A stretch of 64,000 bases of DNA from Bilabrum cf. latius (GCA_965178125.1 OZ237773.1:496001-560000); one strand, 5' to 3'. Counted from the first letter of the stretch, positions 35,467-47,112 are shown. Translations and numbers: made by a program. Notes: generated from the sequence alone by a model not told the origin.

Positions 35467-35682
35467 GCGCCTGGACGCGGCCTATCTTGGCCTCATATTG
35501 GAGAGAGGGAGGGAGCATGCCTCTGCATGTTCGTTGCAGTGTGATGAGTGAGGTGCCAAAACAAGATGAATGCAGAATGCAGAATGCAGAATCGGCTGAA
35601 ATAACGATCATGCATAAAATCACCGTATTTGTCTCTCTCTCCCATCGGATGACTGAAGCTAGCTCCGCCCTTGAACACCCCT

Positions 35683-35859
35683 GGGCACCTGCCTCCCCGG
35701 AGCGAGAGAGCTCAGTTGCCCTCCATGGGCACCTGCCTCCCAGGAGCGAGAGAGCTCAGTTGCCCTCCATGGGCACCTGCCTTCCAGGAGCGAGAGAGCT
35801 CAGTTGCCCTCCATGGGCACCTGCCTCCCAGGAGCGAGAGAGCTCAGTTGCCCTCCATG
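35683..35859. repeat. 44-bp tandem repeat overlapping the end of the HGD gene
   Basis: Four units starting at 35683, 35727, 35771 and 35815, each about gggcacctgcctccc followed by a gagagagctcagttgccctccat segment. The last unit overlaps the final codons and UGA of HGD on the minus strand, so each downstream unit repeats the MEGN-stop coding end. Confidence 0.92.
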
Positions 35860-37594
35860 GGGTACGAGGCCTCCATGCCGGCAGACGCGGAGGAGGAGGA
35901 GGCAGGCACTGCGTCTGCCTTTGTCAGCGGCACTGCCACCACCCCGCTGGCACCGCCAGTAGCTGCCCCAGCACTGCTGCTGCTGCTAGAGGCCTTGGCT
36001 GCCTCCTTGACGTCAACGACCTTGACGTCAGGCGCGGCGGGGTTGAAGAGCTTGGGCACGGCAGCCCAGCACTTGGGGTAATCCATCTCCCTCTCGGGTG
36101 CCTCCAGGGCCCGCTTGGTGAGGGTCATGATGTACGTGGTCTCGAACATGAATGCGAGGCCACCAGAGAACCACTCGGGCTCGAGCTTAGCCTTCGAGGC
36201 ACCAGCGAATGTGGGCGCGTCCGGGCCATGGGCCGACATGCACGAGTGCAGGGAGGAGCCCCCGGGCACGAAGCCCACCTTAGCGTCGTACTTGCCGTAG
36301 ATCATGCCCATGTACTCCGTCATGCAGTTGCGGTGGTAGTACGGGGGCCTGAAGGACCGGTGCATGGCCATCCAACGGGGAGGAAAAATCACGAAATCCG
36401 CCACTGCCACGCCCGGTGTGTCGCTCTAGCACGTGAGCACCGTGTAGATGGACGGGTCCGGGTGGTCCACCGTGACGCTGTTCATGCACACGAATGCCTC
36501 CAGGTCGTACTTGTATGGGACGTAGTTGCCGTGCCAGGCCACGACATCGTAGGGAGAGTGCCCCTGCGTGTACCGGAACATCTTTCCTCCGAACTTGACC
36601 CTCACGGCCCACTCCACGCCCTCCCCGTCCTCGTCCTCGAAGCTCGCCACGGGGGTCAAAAAGTCCCTGGGCTGGGCCAGCCCGTTGGCACCGATGGGCC
36701 CCAGGTCGGGCAGCTGCAGGTGCCCCTGGTGGATCTCCAGCACGTACCCGCGGGAGGGCCCGTCCACGTCGATGGAGAAACGCATGCCCCGGGGCAAAAT
36801 CAGAATCTCCCTCGGCTTCACGTGCAGCCGGCCCGTCTCAGTCGTCACACGGAGGTCGCCCGTCTACGGGACCACCAGCATGTCTCCGTCCGAGTTGTAG
36901 AAGGAGCGCTTTTGAGGGGTCATGGAGGCTGCGCATGCGTACAAGTACACAGCCAGCCCCGACTTTGCCTTGGCAGACCCCGCCCCTGCCATGGCCGACA
37001 GGCCCTGGATGAAGTCCACCTTGGCATCGCTGGCGGGCAGAGCCTGCGGCTGCCAGCGCATGCGCTCCGGATGCACAGCCTCGCTCTCAAAATCGGCACA
37101 AATCCCATCGTGCTTGTCCTCCACCATGGGCCCGTGGCACACGCTGGGGCGGATGCGATACAGCCAGACTCTCTAGTTGCTCTTGCGAGGCGCCGTGAAA
37201 GCTGTGCCCGACAGCTGCTCCGAGTAAAGCCCGTAGGCGCACTGCGATTTTTATTTAAGCTCAATGAGAAGTACACAAAGTCCAGAACATTGATGGCGTG
37301 GGTTTCCTACAGCGTTCGAGAGTGCTGTGACTTGGTGTTGATTGCTGCACATCTTACAACTTGTGGGCTGTTCTAAGCTTTGGGAAGCGCGCCAGGGAGT
37401 GCCTCCGAGGCGTGCTCATTCCCAAAGCCAGAAATATACTTCAGACCGCCGTCTGTAACGTGGCCGCCATCTCTGGTCTCCCGTCCCCTGGAAACACCGG
37501 CTGCTGCTGACAGAGCGCCCGTTTTCTCCGGAGCTTCCGTCATCTCGACGCGTGCCCGCTTCGCTGGTAGCTCTCCTGCTCCACTAGCTGCCAT
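35844..37594 (-). CDS. HGD: Homogentisate 1,2-dioxygenase
   Basis: 544 residues in two exons (37358-37594, 35844-37241; 116-bp intron with GTAAGA donor and ATCGCAG acceptor). The enzyme opens homogentisate to maleylacetoacetate with Fe(II) and O2 in Phe/Tyr catabolism. Conserved stretches: LKYISGFGNEHASEALPGAL, GLYSEQLSGTAFTAPR, FYNSDGDMLVVP, ILPRGMRFSIDV, ELPDLGPIGANGLA-like, VVAWHGNYVPYKYDLEAF, and the metal-site region FRPPYYHRNCMTEYMGMIYG with SAHGPD. UAGs at 37373, 37173, 36864 and 36426 are read as Gln; those at 37373 (PKA-Q-NSPQ) and 36864 (VVP-Q-TGD) are Gln in the human enzyme. It has an N-terminal extension of about 45 residues and a Ser/Ala-rich C-terminal tail that runs into the 44-bp repeat. 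It ends with UGA. Confidence 0.97.
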
Positions 37595-39567
37595 ACTGTA
37601 AGGAAACAATGAGCAAAAGAAGCTGGAACAACCAGAAACTGCAAGATTCGACGAACACCTGGCCAAGCCGCCAAACTGCACGTTATAAAAATCGAATGTG
37701 CAGTGCATTGTGAGGAACTTTCGTGGTTTGGTTCGATTTTTTTTCCCACGTGCAGCATATTTGAGGCCACTCGTAGAGCCACTTTCCATCATTTAAGCCA
37801 CAATCTATCCACAGAATTGTTAATATCAACTATATTTACATCTTATCACGGCACTAATATTGATGCTGCGCAGATCGAAAGCGTATTTCTGGACCAGCCA
37901 GTAGGTCCTGCCCTGGGCGGCAAGATCGCTGTCCTGTACATGAACATTTTGTCCCTCTAACCCGCCTACAACACATGCAATATTCTCATAGAATCAAATG
38001 GGGCGCTGCATATTTACCGCATCCGGATTTTAGGCTCATAAATGGACCAGCCACAACTGCTTCTCCAAACTGCAATCGCGTACCTGTAGCTCTAATAGAA
38101 GTGTTTCTACACTAAATGACCATCTCGTGGAGATATTTATATACTTTAAAATAAATCGTGCCATCATGAAGTGATTTGCTTCATACGGCGTCGCTTTTCA
38201 AGGCAATGATCGACCTGCGAGATTGAACTCTATGCTGCTGTCTAGCGCATTCATCTTGTGTCCAGCAGACTCATATTGCAGATATATCGATAACTCAGAG
38301 TATATTTCGTCATATTAGATCTACAATGCACCATTGTACGGTCCAGCTGGTGAATTCAGAGTGAAGTGGTGACGATTTTTTTGGCTGTAGCTGCCGTCAA
38401 ATAATCGATATTGGGTGTAACACCAGCTAATTACATAAATAAATAATATTTAAGTTGTATTATGCCAATGATTATCACGTGTAGGCCTTCAGAAGCACTC
38501 GAGGGTGGTGTCCAGTGTCGTCGCAAGGATCCAGTGCTCCGACCGGATGTCCAATAGATGGGCCACATACGGATTAAATGGCCACAAAATGGATTTGCAT
38601 GCTTATTAGCTACAGCAATTGGGGATGCAGTAGTCGGTGATACAAGTATGTGGTGTGCAAGCGGTAGATTATTTGAAGTGTCGTACTGGCACGAAGTCCC
38701 GATTTCTACCAAACAAACGGCACATTTCATATTATGGCCATCGTTGTGGTATGTAAATACTAACATTATACCTATTCAGCATAACGTAAGATATTTTACT
38801 GTAACGTGAATCGAGCAATACACGATTGTCCATCTTCATACAGCCACGCCAATCTCGTTGTTGTCTTCGAAATATGATTCATTTACTCCCACACTGCCGA
38901 GATTATGAATAACTAAGTACATTTCTTTAGTTTGGTGGCAGCGATCATGCACGTCACGTTTGGAACTGCAGTATGTGCAGCTCCGGTTGCAGATCAGTTT
39001 CAGCCGAGCCGCGTGCGTAGACTAGCACCTAAATTGAGAATGATATGCACAGTCTGGCGAGCTTCCTGTATTGCAGAATACATGAATATATAGCAGAGCC
39101 GATAAATTCATCAGTTTAAGGCTGGATACTTGCATGAACTCAACCGGGGCTTGCGCGGTGCCATGGGTTCAACCAAGCCAGTCATAGGTGCTATGCAACT
39201 GAAAGTTGCCAAACCCACATTTTTATATCAATATATACCAGATGGGACAGAAGGAATTTCGACATCGTCAGAATCAAGCAGCCCATTGGCGCCTATGCTA
39301 TTTGTTCAAAAAGCTCCAGCGTACTCACGCCATATTTCTGGACACAAACAACACGAAAGCCAGCGCAATAAATAAATACGTCATATTTAATTTCATCTAT
39401 AGCAGTTTTGGCGATGAACTGTCACTGTTGGTCGGGTGAATTGCAAAACGGGGGATTTTTCCCGGGATTTTTCCCAGACTGGCACAACCTGACGAGTGCC
39501 TGTGAACCGGTCCTGGCTGATCTGCTGATGGCGCAAGCGCGAAAATCACATGCAAAGCAAACTATGA
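37595..39567. other. AT-rich gene-free stretch of about 2 kb
   Basis: No supported gene in either strand with UAG read as Gln. The part after about 37,790 is markedly AT-rich compared with the rest of the window, with many stops in all frames and short A/T runs. The HGD promoter must lie at the left end, and the 3' UTR of the DUF5107-TPR gene at the right end. I recognise no transposon, RNA gene or repeat. Confidence 0.6.
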
Positions 39568-42500
39568 TTACTCCAGCGTGGCCAGGTGCACTGCAGCCCC
39601 CAGGTGCGCCGAGTCATGCTCCCGCAGCACCGCCTCCAGGTCCCGCCTGGCCGCGTCCTTGCGCCCGAGCCCGGCCTGGCCGAGCCCCCGGAGGAACTTG
39701 CATAGGCAGCGGTTGGCCGCTCCCAGGTCGGCCTCGAACACGAGGAACTCGGGCAGCGACACCGCGAAGAAATCGATCTCGGGCCTGTCCCCCTCGTGGT
39801 TGTCTCCGAAGTCAACCAGCCCCTGGAAGCTGCGCCGCGCCCCCGACTCGTCCCCCAGGGCCCTCCTGGCCAGCCCCTGGTAGAACTGCATCTCCGGGGG
39901 CTGGTCGTTGTAGTACATCTGGCCGCCGCTCACCTCCTCCTTCCCCTCGGCAGCCCGCCCCAGAGCCGCCCTCGCCTCCTGCTCCTGGCCCAGCCCACGG
40001 AGCGCCATGCCCCGCAGGTAGTCCACCACGTTCTCCCTGTGCCCCGGCAGCTTGCCCTCGCCCAGACTCTCCGGCCAGTGGTCCGTCAGCGCCAGCAGCT
40101 CCAGCGCCCGCCGCATCCCGGCCTTACCCCCCTCTTTCATCGCCTCCCGCGCGAGCCCCGCCACGGCCCACGTGAACTGAGCGGGTACCTTGCCCTCGCC
40201 CCCCTCCCAGGGCCTGAACTGCCGGCTCAGCACCAGGTCCAGCGCGTCCTGGTGTCTCCCCAGCCGGTTGAGCAGCGAGACCTGCTCCACGCACAGGTCG
40301 TCTCTCGAGGAAACCAGCGATGGGTGCTGCTGCAGGCGAGCCAGTCTCGTAGCAGGTGCCTCCTTGCGGCGCTTGGCCAGCTGGTCCAGCTCAAAGAGCA
40401 CACGCGCGTCATTGGGCGCCAGCTAAAAGGCCTTCTTCAGGCACTTCCACCCGGCCTCGTCGTCCTTGCTCACATTCACGAGGGCCAGTCCCAGGTTCCT
40501 GTGGGCCGTGGGCAGGCCCTCAGGGTCCCTCCTCACGGCCTCCCTCCAGCAGGCCATGGCCTGGTCCTTCTGCAGCCGGTCCATCCACAGGTTGCCCAGC
40601 TGGTACGGGGCCCGCCCGTCCTCGGGGCTCAGCCTCACGGCCTCCTCCAGCACCACCACATCCTCGGTTTTGTTGGGGAACACGGCCCCAACGGGGGCGC
40701 GGGCAGCGGCCTTGAGTTGCACATCCGCACGCTCCTCGAGCCCCGCCTCCCGCAGCACAGAGGCGAGGTGGTACCGCACCAGGCCCTCTGCATCTGCAGC
40801 TGCGGGCTGCACGAAGGGGGGCAGCTCGCCGCCCGTGCCCCTAGCGCGACCAGGCCCGCCGCAGTGGGAGTCCACCCACATCTCCAGCACCCGTGCAGCT
40901 GGGCCCAGCCTCCCCGCGGCCCTCAGGTCCAGTGCAAGCTCCGTCAGCGAGTTCCAGTCCATGCGGGACCTGGCCCTGAAGGTGGCCCAGCTCTCCTCCC
41001 CGGCGCTGCACAGCTCAAACAGCACGCCAAGGTTGAAAGGGTCCCTTCGGAGCTCCTTGCGAGCCAGAGCCAGGGCCTCCTTGCGCTGATCGGGAGAACC
41101 CGCCTCTAGCAGAAGCGCCACCAGGAGGTGCGTGGCGCGCCCGTTGTTCGAGTTGCGCTCCAGGCACATGCGCGCCATCTCCATCGCGTGCTCAGCGGGG
41201 GTGCAGGGAACAGGGGGGTCGCACGCCCCGCGAGCCGCCAGCCGAGCCAGCTCCAAGTAGGCGGGCTCCTGCCACGCGCTGCACCAGGCCGCCTTCCACA
41301 GGGCAGCCATAGCCTCTGCCTCCCGCGCGGCCCTCTTGGCGCTGCTCTCGCCCTCCAGCCGGCTCCTCTCCAGCCGCTGCTGGATGCATCGCCCCAGCAA
41401 AAAGTGGGCCTCGCCCTCTGCAGGGTTCCGGTTGTGCCTCGTCAGGCGGGTCACGGCCTGCCGCAGCAGAGGCTCTGCATCCCCCGGCCTGCCCCTGCGC
41501 ATGAGAAGCCGACCCAGGGCGGTGTTGCAGCGGCTGTCGCCGGGGTCGCGCCGGAGGGCCTCCCGGTAATACGGCTCCGGGTCCCTGGTGGCGTGTCGGT
41601 ACTGCTCCAGGTGCTGCCCAGCGAGGTAAAGGTCCTCCGTGGAGCCCAGGGTGGAGGGAGGACCGATCGGGCGGGCGGCATCGGGGGTGTCCGCGAGAGC
41701 CTTGGTGGGGTCCACGGCGGTGGCCTGCCCGGGGAGGGGCGCATCGGTCGGCTTGGGGGAGTAGGCCACCAGTTCCCGGCCTGCTGCCAGCACGCGCACT
41801 TCCAAGGCATCCTCGCTGGTGCCTGCAGGGAGGCTGGCAGTTGACTCGAAGGGGGCGGCGGGTGTGGCCCCCTGCCAGACCTCGTCCATCAGCACCTTCC
41901 CGGTGGTCCCGTCCTTGAGCTCAACGCGCACCTCAGGGTGCGACGATGTCACGTGCGCGCGCACCGTGGCTCGCCTGCCACTGCCCTTGCCCTTGTTCCC
42001 GGTGCTCATTTCCAGTCCAACGCAGGCCGCTGCAGTCGCGTTGGCCAGCCGCCCCACCCCTCTGTACGGCATAAAGTACTGCGTGAATCTCTTCTCCTCC
42101 CCGGGCTGCAGGAACGTAAAGTCCGGCTGGTTCACGGTGAAGCAGCCGCACATGAGCTCAATGTACGGACCATCCGCGTCCGTCAGGTGCCTGTCCCAGG
42201 CCCTCCCAAAGTCCGCGTGCCCCCAGGTCCACTGCTTCTTGCCCGGGGCCACGTGCCTGTTGGCCACGTGCAGCAGCCCCGCCTGCTTGCCGTGGTCGTA
42301 GGCGCCCACAAAGTTGTAGTCGCTGTAGTAGGCCATGTAGCTGGTGGGCACAGGCACGTTGGCATATCTCGAGATGTCCGTGCCCCCCCCCGGCGCGGGC
42401 CCCTCCGAGTAGTCTATCTTGTAGTACTCCCCCCTCGCGATCGGGAAGGTGCTCACGTCTCGCTCACCGTGGTCCATCACGGCCGTCACGTCCAGCGGAA

Positions 42501-43231
42501 ACATGGACTGGTGGTGCTTGTCCACGTGGAAGGCGGGGTTGGCCCACCACAGGAAGGACTGCCTCTCGTCGGACCGGTTGTTGAGCCGGGCACTGACCTC
42601 GATCACGCTCGAGTCGGGCCGCAGGGTGATCGCGTGGGTGCCGCGCATGCGCTGCATGCGATCCAGCTCACTGCAGTAGCAAGTCACGGAGCCGTCTGGG
42701 TGTTCCTCAATCTCGTAGTCCACGGGGCCGTATGTGTTGGGGCGGTGGTGCTGTGGGTAATTGAACTCGATGCCCCCCGAGATCCAGGGGCCCGCGAGAC
42801 CGACGAGGGCGGGCTTGATGACCTTGTTGTGGTACACGAAGTCGTAGTCGTTGGTCTTGTCCCGAGCCATCTGGATGCGCCCGCCCAGCTGCGGGAGGAT
42901 CATGACCTTGACGAGGTCGTTCTCCAGATACACGGCCTCCCACTCCCGGTCCCGCTTGCTGCCCTCGATCGAGTCCACGACGGGGTGCGGGTACACTTTT
43001 CCGCTTGACCCTTGGTATACCCGCTTCTCAAGAAACATGGGGTTTGGTGATGGTGCACCGATTCCATACGTGGGGATGCGCACGGTTTCCTTCCAAATCT
43101 GCGACGGGCATTGGTCAAGATTCGAAGTGAAGCGCTGATGTCGATGCAGAAACCAGTTGAAGTCCTTCACGTACACAACTCAGGTCATGGCCACGACAAC
43201 AAAACAGAAGCAATAAAATTATACCCTTCAT
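39568..43231 (-). CDS. DUF5107-TPR protein with predicted signal peptide
   Basis: About 1195 residues in two exons. Exon 1 (43175-43231) encodes MKGIILLLLFCCRGHDLSC, a likely signal peptide. A 76-bp intron (GTACGT donor, GTCGCAG acceptor) leads to exon 2 (39568-43098). The N-terminal half is a DUF5107 domain (WKETVRIPTYGIGAPSPNPM, YQGSSGKVYPHPV, MILPQLGGRIQMA, GGIEFNYPQHHRPNTYGPVD, SFLWWANPAFH, PGEEKRFTQYFMPYRGVG). The C-terminal half is a string of TPR-type helix pairs (YREALRRDPGDSRCNTALGR and similar). One UAG (40423) is read as Gln. It stops with UAA. DUF5107-TPR proteins are mostly bacterial; the beta-sandwich domain resembles aldose-epimerase-like sugar-binding folds, so a carbohydrate role is plausible but unproven. 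Horizontal origin is possible. Confidence 0.88.
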
Positions 43232-43795
43232 AAACACGCGCGCTTACTTTGGCTGGGGATCCTCCCGTGCGATCTTTCGACACGCTGCTGCCAGCAGCGG
43301 ACGGAGTGTCGTAGGGTCCGGGGTTCGAAGCGGACTAACAATGTATCGCAGATCCCGCCCCCAAAGCTGCGAGTGCCCATAGCATGATAGACAAATCCTA
43401 ACTCTGGGACTTCCAGCTGTCATCTCCGTGCCTCGGAGATGACAACGCTGCTGGCGCCAATCGGCAACTATGAACAGATGCAGCTCTTCGCATGCCAGAG
43501 CACACCTGGGCATTAGACATGAGCGCAGACGCAAATTTGCGGGACTTATATATGCTAGAGCGAAACATAACCAAAGCAACCGCGAGTCACGCCCAAATAT
43601 ACGATTGGACGCGTCACCGCTGGATCCTGTGCGTCAAGAGTTTTGGCTCCGATTCGTGAGCTCCAGCGCCGCCAGCGTGCGTGCCTGCAGTGCAGGCGTG
43701 GCCCTGTGGGCAGCACATATTCGTATTTGAGTAAAGCACACCGATCCAGAGTCAAAAAGTTAATGCTGCAGGCAAATCCACGCAACCAAATGCGC
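43232..43795. other. Intergenic stretch between DUF5107-TPR and UBC7 genes
   Basis: About 560 bp holding the promoter of the DUF5107-TPR gene and the 3' UTR of the UBC7 gene. A minus-strand frame at 43244-43579 is open but resembles nothing known and has no supporting context. Confidence 0.5.
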
Positions 43796-44604
43796 TCAGT
43801 CTTCCAGCGTCTTCTGTGCAGAGCGCCTAGCCTTCCGGTTGAATGCCTTCCGGTCCTCCCTCCACTGCTTGGCCGCGTCGATATTCGCGGGGGACGAATC
43901 GTTCGGGTCACCTAGCATGGAAATGACGGACATGAGCACTGCCTCTACGCTGAGGATGGGCCTCCAGCGCTCCTCGGCAGTCTCGAGCTCGTTGAAGCGG
44001 TCCGTGCCGGGGGCATGCAGGATCGAGATACACACCTTGCCGTCCTCGTACACGTTCGGGTGCCAAATATCGCTAGTAAACTGGAGAGTGGGCGGCATGG
44101 AGGGGAAATCGTCGGGGAATGTCAGCTTGGCGGCGAAGAGGCCTCCCTCGCTGCGGAGAATGGGGTGGCGGAAGACATCAACAATCGTCCAGCAACTTGA
44201 ATCGAACCGGGGCAAGTACTGATTCTACTAAAATCATCTCACTATGGGGTGCCAGGCGGGCCTTGCAAGGTCACATCCCACTCAAAAATATTGTCTTCCT
44301 TTGCGCCGACGTTGATGAAATCAGGGGCGTCCTTCGTTAGCTCTGCGATTTGCCAGCAACAGATACAACAGATAGAACAGCACGTACATGTGCAGCGGAT
44401 CTGATCCTAAGTAGACAATTGCGCGCCAAACAATGATAAGTTTGATGGGCCCACAATTCAACTACACGGAGCAGCTCAGCTCTCACCCTTCAGTTGCCTA
44501 GCCAACAAGGTGGCAGCGTACGCCTTCGAGCTACCAGATGACGCCTTGCTGGATCCTCCGCTGCCTGCTCCACCGCCGGCACCACTGCTAGCAATTCCAG
44601 CCAT
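43796..44604 (-). CDS. UBC7/UBE2G-type ubiquitin-conjugating enzyme E2
   Basis: 190 residues in three exons (44487-44604, 44243-44342, 43796-44150), summing exactly to 191 codons. It starts MAGIASSGAGGG and continues into TLLARQLKELTKDAPDFINV. Core motifs: DNIFEWDVTLQGPPGTPYEG, FPDDFPSMPPTLQF, DIWHPNVYEDGKVCISILHA with HPN and the catalytic Cys, and the acidic insertion HAPGTDRFNELETAEERW that defines the UBE2G/UBC7 and CDC34 class. UBC7 enzymes supply ubiquitin for ER-associated degradation. The Gly/Ser-rich N-terminal extension is atypical. Donors are GTGAG; acceptors are ATCGCAG and TCCGCAG. It ends with UGA and is divergent from bS6m. Confidence 0.93.
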
Positions 44605-44873
44605 TGTATCGCCTGACTGTCACACAGAACCGGGAACGCAACTGATAGAACGTATTAGAGCGGTACAATCAGCATATGAGCTTACACAAAATAATACTAA
44701 TATCACATCAGGCAATTATCGCGAATTCCTCACAAGAATCAGGATTTATTTGAGTTTGGTGGTTTTGCTCGCTCAAGCTGTTCATGTGACGAATATACCA
44801 CATTTTCTACTCAACAAATCCGCCGGCCCGAAAAGTAAGCATCCAAGGTTGCTGATCGCGGTAGGGTTGTGTG
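44605..44873. promoter_or_regulatory. Divergent intergenic region (UBC7-type E2 / bS6m)
   Basis: About 270 AT-richer bases between outward-facing ATGs, so probably both promoters. No specific element was recognised. Confidence 0.4.
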
Positions 44874-45287
44874 ATGCCTTGCTATAGATTATTGGCTTAT
44901 ATGAGACCAGAGTCAGCGCCAACGTCGCTTGCAAAGTCATTCAGGCAGGTGGCCAAGCTTGTGTACAGGGAAAAAGGGTAGTTTCGAAGAGTGAAGAACC
45001 TTGGAGTCCGCCCGCTTTCATTTCCGCTGAAGAGGGAGAAAGAATTGTTTGATGATGCTAGATTTGTGGAGTGCACCTACGATGTTGCACCGGATGGACT
45101 CAAAGAGGTGGAAAGGACGCTACGGTCGGACCCCCAGGTGCTCCGCTACATGCACTTCAGAGACACGTCAAAACTGGCGGAATTCCGTAGAGGGCCTGCG
45201 AAGAGAAAGACTAAGCCCGTCACTGCATCGATGGTAGCCAAGGGAAGGTTGTTTAACCCAGAAACAATGAGAGTGGAGCCGCTGTGA
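44874..45287 (+). CDS. MRPS6: Mitochondrial ribosomal protein bS6m
   Basis: 137 residues. The start MPCYRLLAYMRPESAPTSLA and the core YREKG(Q)FRRVKNLGVRPLSF followed by CTYDVAPDGLKEVERTLRSD and QVLRYMHFRD match bacterial S6 in length, strand order and the NLG.R.L motif. bS6m is a small-subunit protein of the mitochondrial ribosome. One UAG at 44979-44981 is read as Gln. No long targeting presequence is visible, as is usual for bS6m. It has a basic C-terminal extension beyond bacterial S6. It ends with UGA. No intron is needed, although a ctatag sequence near the start mimics an acceptor. Confidence 0.88.
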
Positions 45288-45366
45288 TGACTCTATGCCT
45301 CCGAAGGCCTACATGAATAGATTTCCTGGTGCAACATGATAATCCATCGATGGCCTGCAAACCGTT

Positions 45367-47112
45367 TCATCTCTTTCGTCGCGCCTCATGACTGGTTCCA
45401 ACTGCACCCATCAGGGGTGACGATGCCTCCCGCGGTCCCACCAACGCGCTCGCTGCTGCGGCGTCCGTGACCGCAGTGTACCCTAGCCCAAGGAACACCA
45501 CGACAAACAGGATAGAGGCGATCATCTCAGCGCCTACCGCCAGCCTCGTGTACCACCCGCTGGGGTACACAGATCCGTACCCAGTCCCGGTGAGCGTGGT
45601 CACGGAGAAGGCCAGCAGGTAGGGCACCAGTCTCGAGAAGGAGGGCACCTGCACGGGGGGCGGCTGGGCGTCCTCTCCGACACGGGGGTCGTCCGCGACA
45701 CCTCCACCGTCCGGGTCTTCTGGCTGCAGCCTGGGATGCGGCTGCCGGTGGTGCCCGTCGTCCATTGCGAAGGCGGGCTGCTGCGGCGCCACAAGGTACA
45801 GTCCCACGTAGAGCGTCCCGAAGAGCAGTGCCACCGTGGCCCCGGACTCGAGCAGAAACCGGACCCCCAGTGCCCTGAGTCCCCTGCGCTGGAGAGACAC
45901 GCAGCACGGCACACGACAGCAGCGACCTCCTTGCGCTGCAGAGTTGCCCCGCTTCACCGGCCCAGTGCCCTGCTGCCTGGATCCCAGTCCCGATGCACCG
46001 GGGCCTAGAAGAGCAGAGCCCTCCCCCACACCACTCGCCACCCCCGGCCCCGCCCCCTTGCCCAGACTTCCAATCAGCGCCCATACAAGCCCCACAAACC
46101 AGCCAGTGCTAGCCAGCTGCAGGCAGGTCCACACCGCCAGCATGCCTCCGGACACTTGCCCGCTCTGCAGCGAACGGTCCGCCCCCATGCCCGCCATGGC
46201 TCCCAGCTGCACAAGCGCCAGTGGCGCGGCCACCAGCAGGGGGTGCTCGGGGACCGCCTCCAGGGCTGTCCCTGGCCCACACGTGCACGAGCACGGCCGC
46301 TCCCAGCACCGCCACAGGCTGGGTGCGGATTCGGCGAGTGTTATGCTCGGACCCGACTCCGAGCCCCGTCTCCGGGCCGCCGCTTCGTCTGGCCCCGGGG
46401 CTACTACCAGCCCGCCCGTGGAGGCCATTCCCGGCGGGGTGTCCACGCCTGGTGCACTCGTGCCATATCCAACAGAACTAGAGGCCTGAAGAGACCCGTA
46501 TCCCTGCCGAACAGGTGCTTGACGATCTGCAGGTGGAGCAAGGCTGCCGATCGGAACCGCAGTATCTTGGTCCGTCTCGGTTGGCTCATCAGGCACCGGT
46601 TCCTGTTCTCCACCATCGGTCAAGGACTGAATAGACTATGATATGATTCCAACCGAATACAATACGCCGCTCATGGTCTGCAGGCCTGCAATGGCTCTAG
46701 CTGCAATACTCGACGGAGCGCATGCACCATAGCCCACGAGAGTCTAAATCGTTACTGACAGGAAATAGAAGGAGGTTGGATCGTCTTCCGCATCCCTCGC
46801 AAGAAGTGGGCGGTCAAAAGAAAAAGCTGTACTGTCCAATTGTGCACAGAGCAGGTATAATCCACCGAAAGCTAGCAGAGTCGATGCGTAGTACATCAGA
46901 GCACTCGACAGCGAAGGCAGTACTCCTCGAAACACCAGGCCTATTGTTGCTACTGATAATAGAATCCACTGCATGCACGTAATCGCAAACATTGCTCCAT
47001 AGCCCCTGTCCAAAAGGGCAGTCACGCACACGAGTGCAACCTGGAGAAGGAATGAGGACACTAGAAGGACCTGCGCTCCGATGAATAGATGCAAACCATG
47101 GCTTTCGCTCAT
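45367..47112 (-). CDS. Two-pore-domain potassium channel
   Basis: About 581 residues in one exon. Two pore loops are visible: SVTI(UAG)TLVGYGACAP near residues 120-132, and LLAFSVTTLTGTGYGSVYPS near 500-520. Each carries a GYG selectivity filter (TLVGYG and TGTGYG). Three hydrophobic helices precede the first pore (VLLVSSFLLQVALVCVTALL, MQWILLSVATIGLVF, MYYASTLLAFGGLYLLCAQL) and one follows. Three more precede the second (the last is ATVALLFGTLYVGLYLV) and one follows (IASILFVVVFLGLGYTAV). The linker is Pro/Gly-rich. The UAG at 46744 is immediately before the first filter; reading it as stop would cut the channel in half. It ends with UGA, is divergent from ERp29, and probably sits in the plasma or vacuolar membrane. 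Confidence 0.88.

Noticed and set aside
35463-37376. Plus-strand open frame of 637 codons
   Set aside because: Antisense of the HGD gene, which has unambiguous homology on the minus strand.
39796-43008. Long plus-strand frames over the DUF5107-TPR gene
   Set aside because: Shadow frames. The minus strand has clear DUF5107 and TPR motifs.
43244-43579. Minus-strand frame of 111 codons ending in UAA
   Set aside because: No recognisable motif, no splice-site support, and it sits in the expected promoter of the DUF5107-TPR gene.
44510-44887. A plus-strand open frame of 125 codons upstream of bS6m
   Set aside because: It is antisense to exon 1 of the UBC7-type E2, whose protein homology and splice sites fit perfectly, and it overlaps the start of bS6m in another frame.
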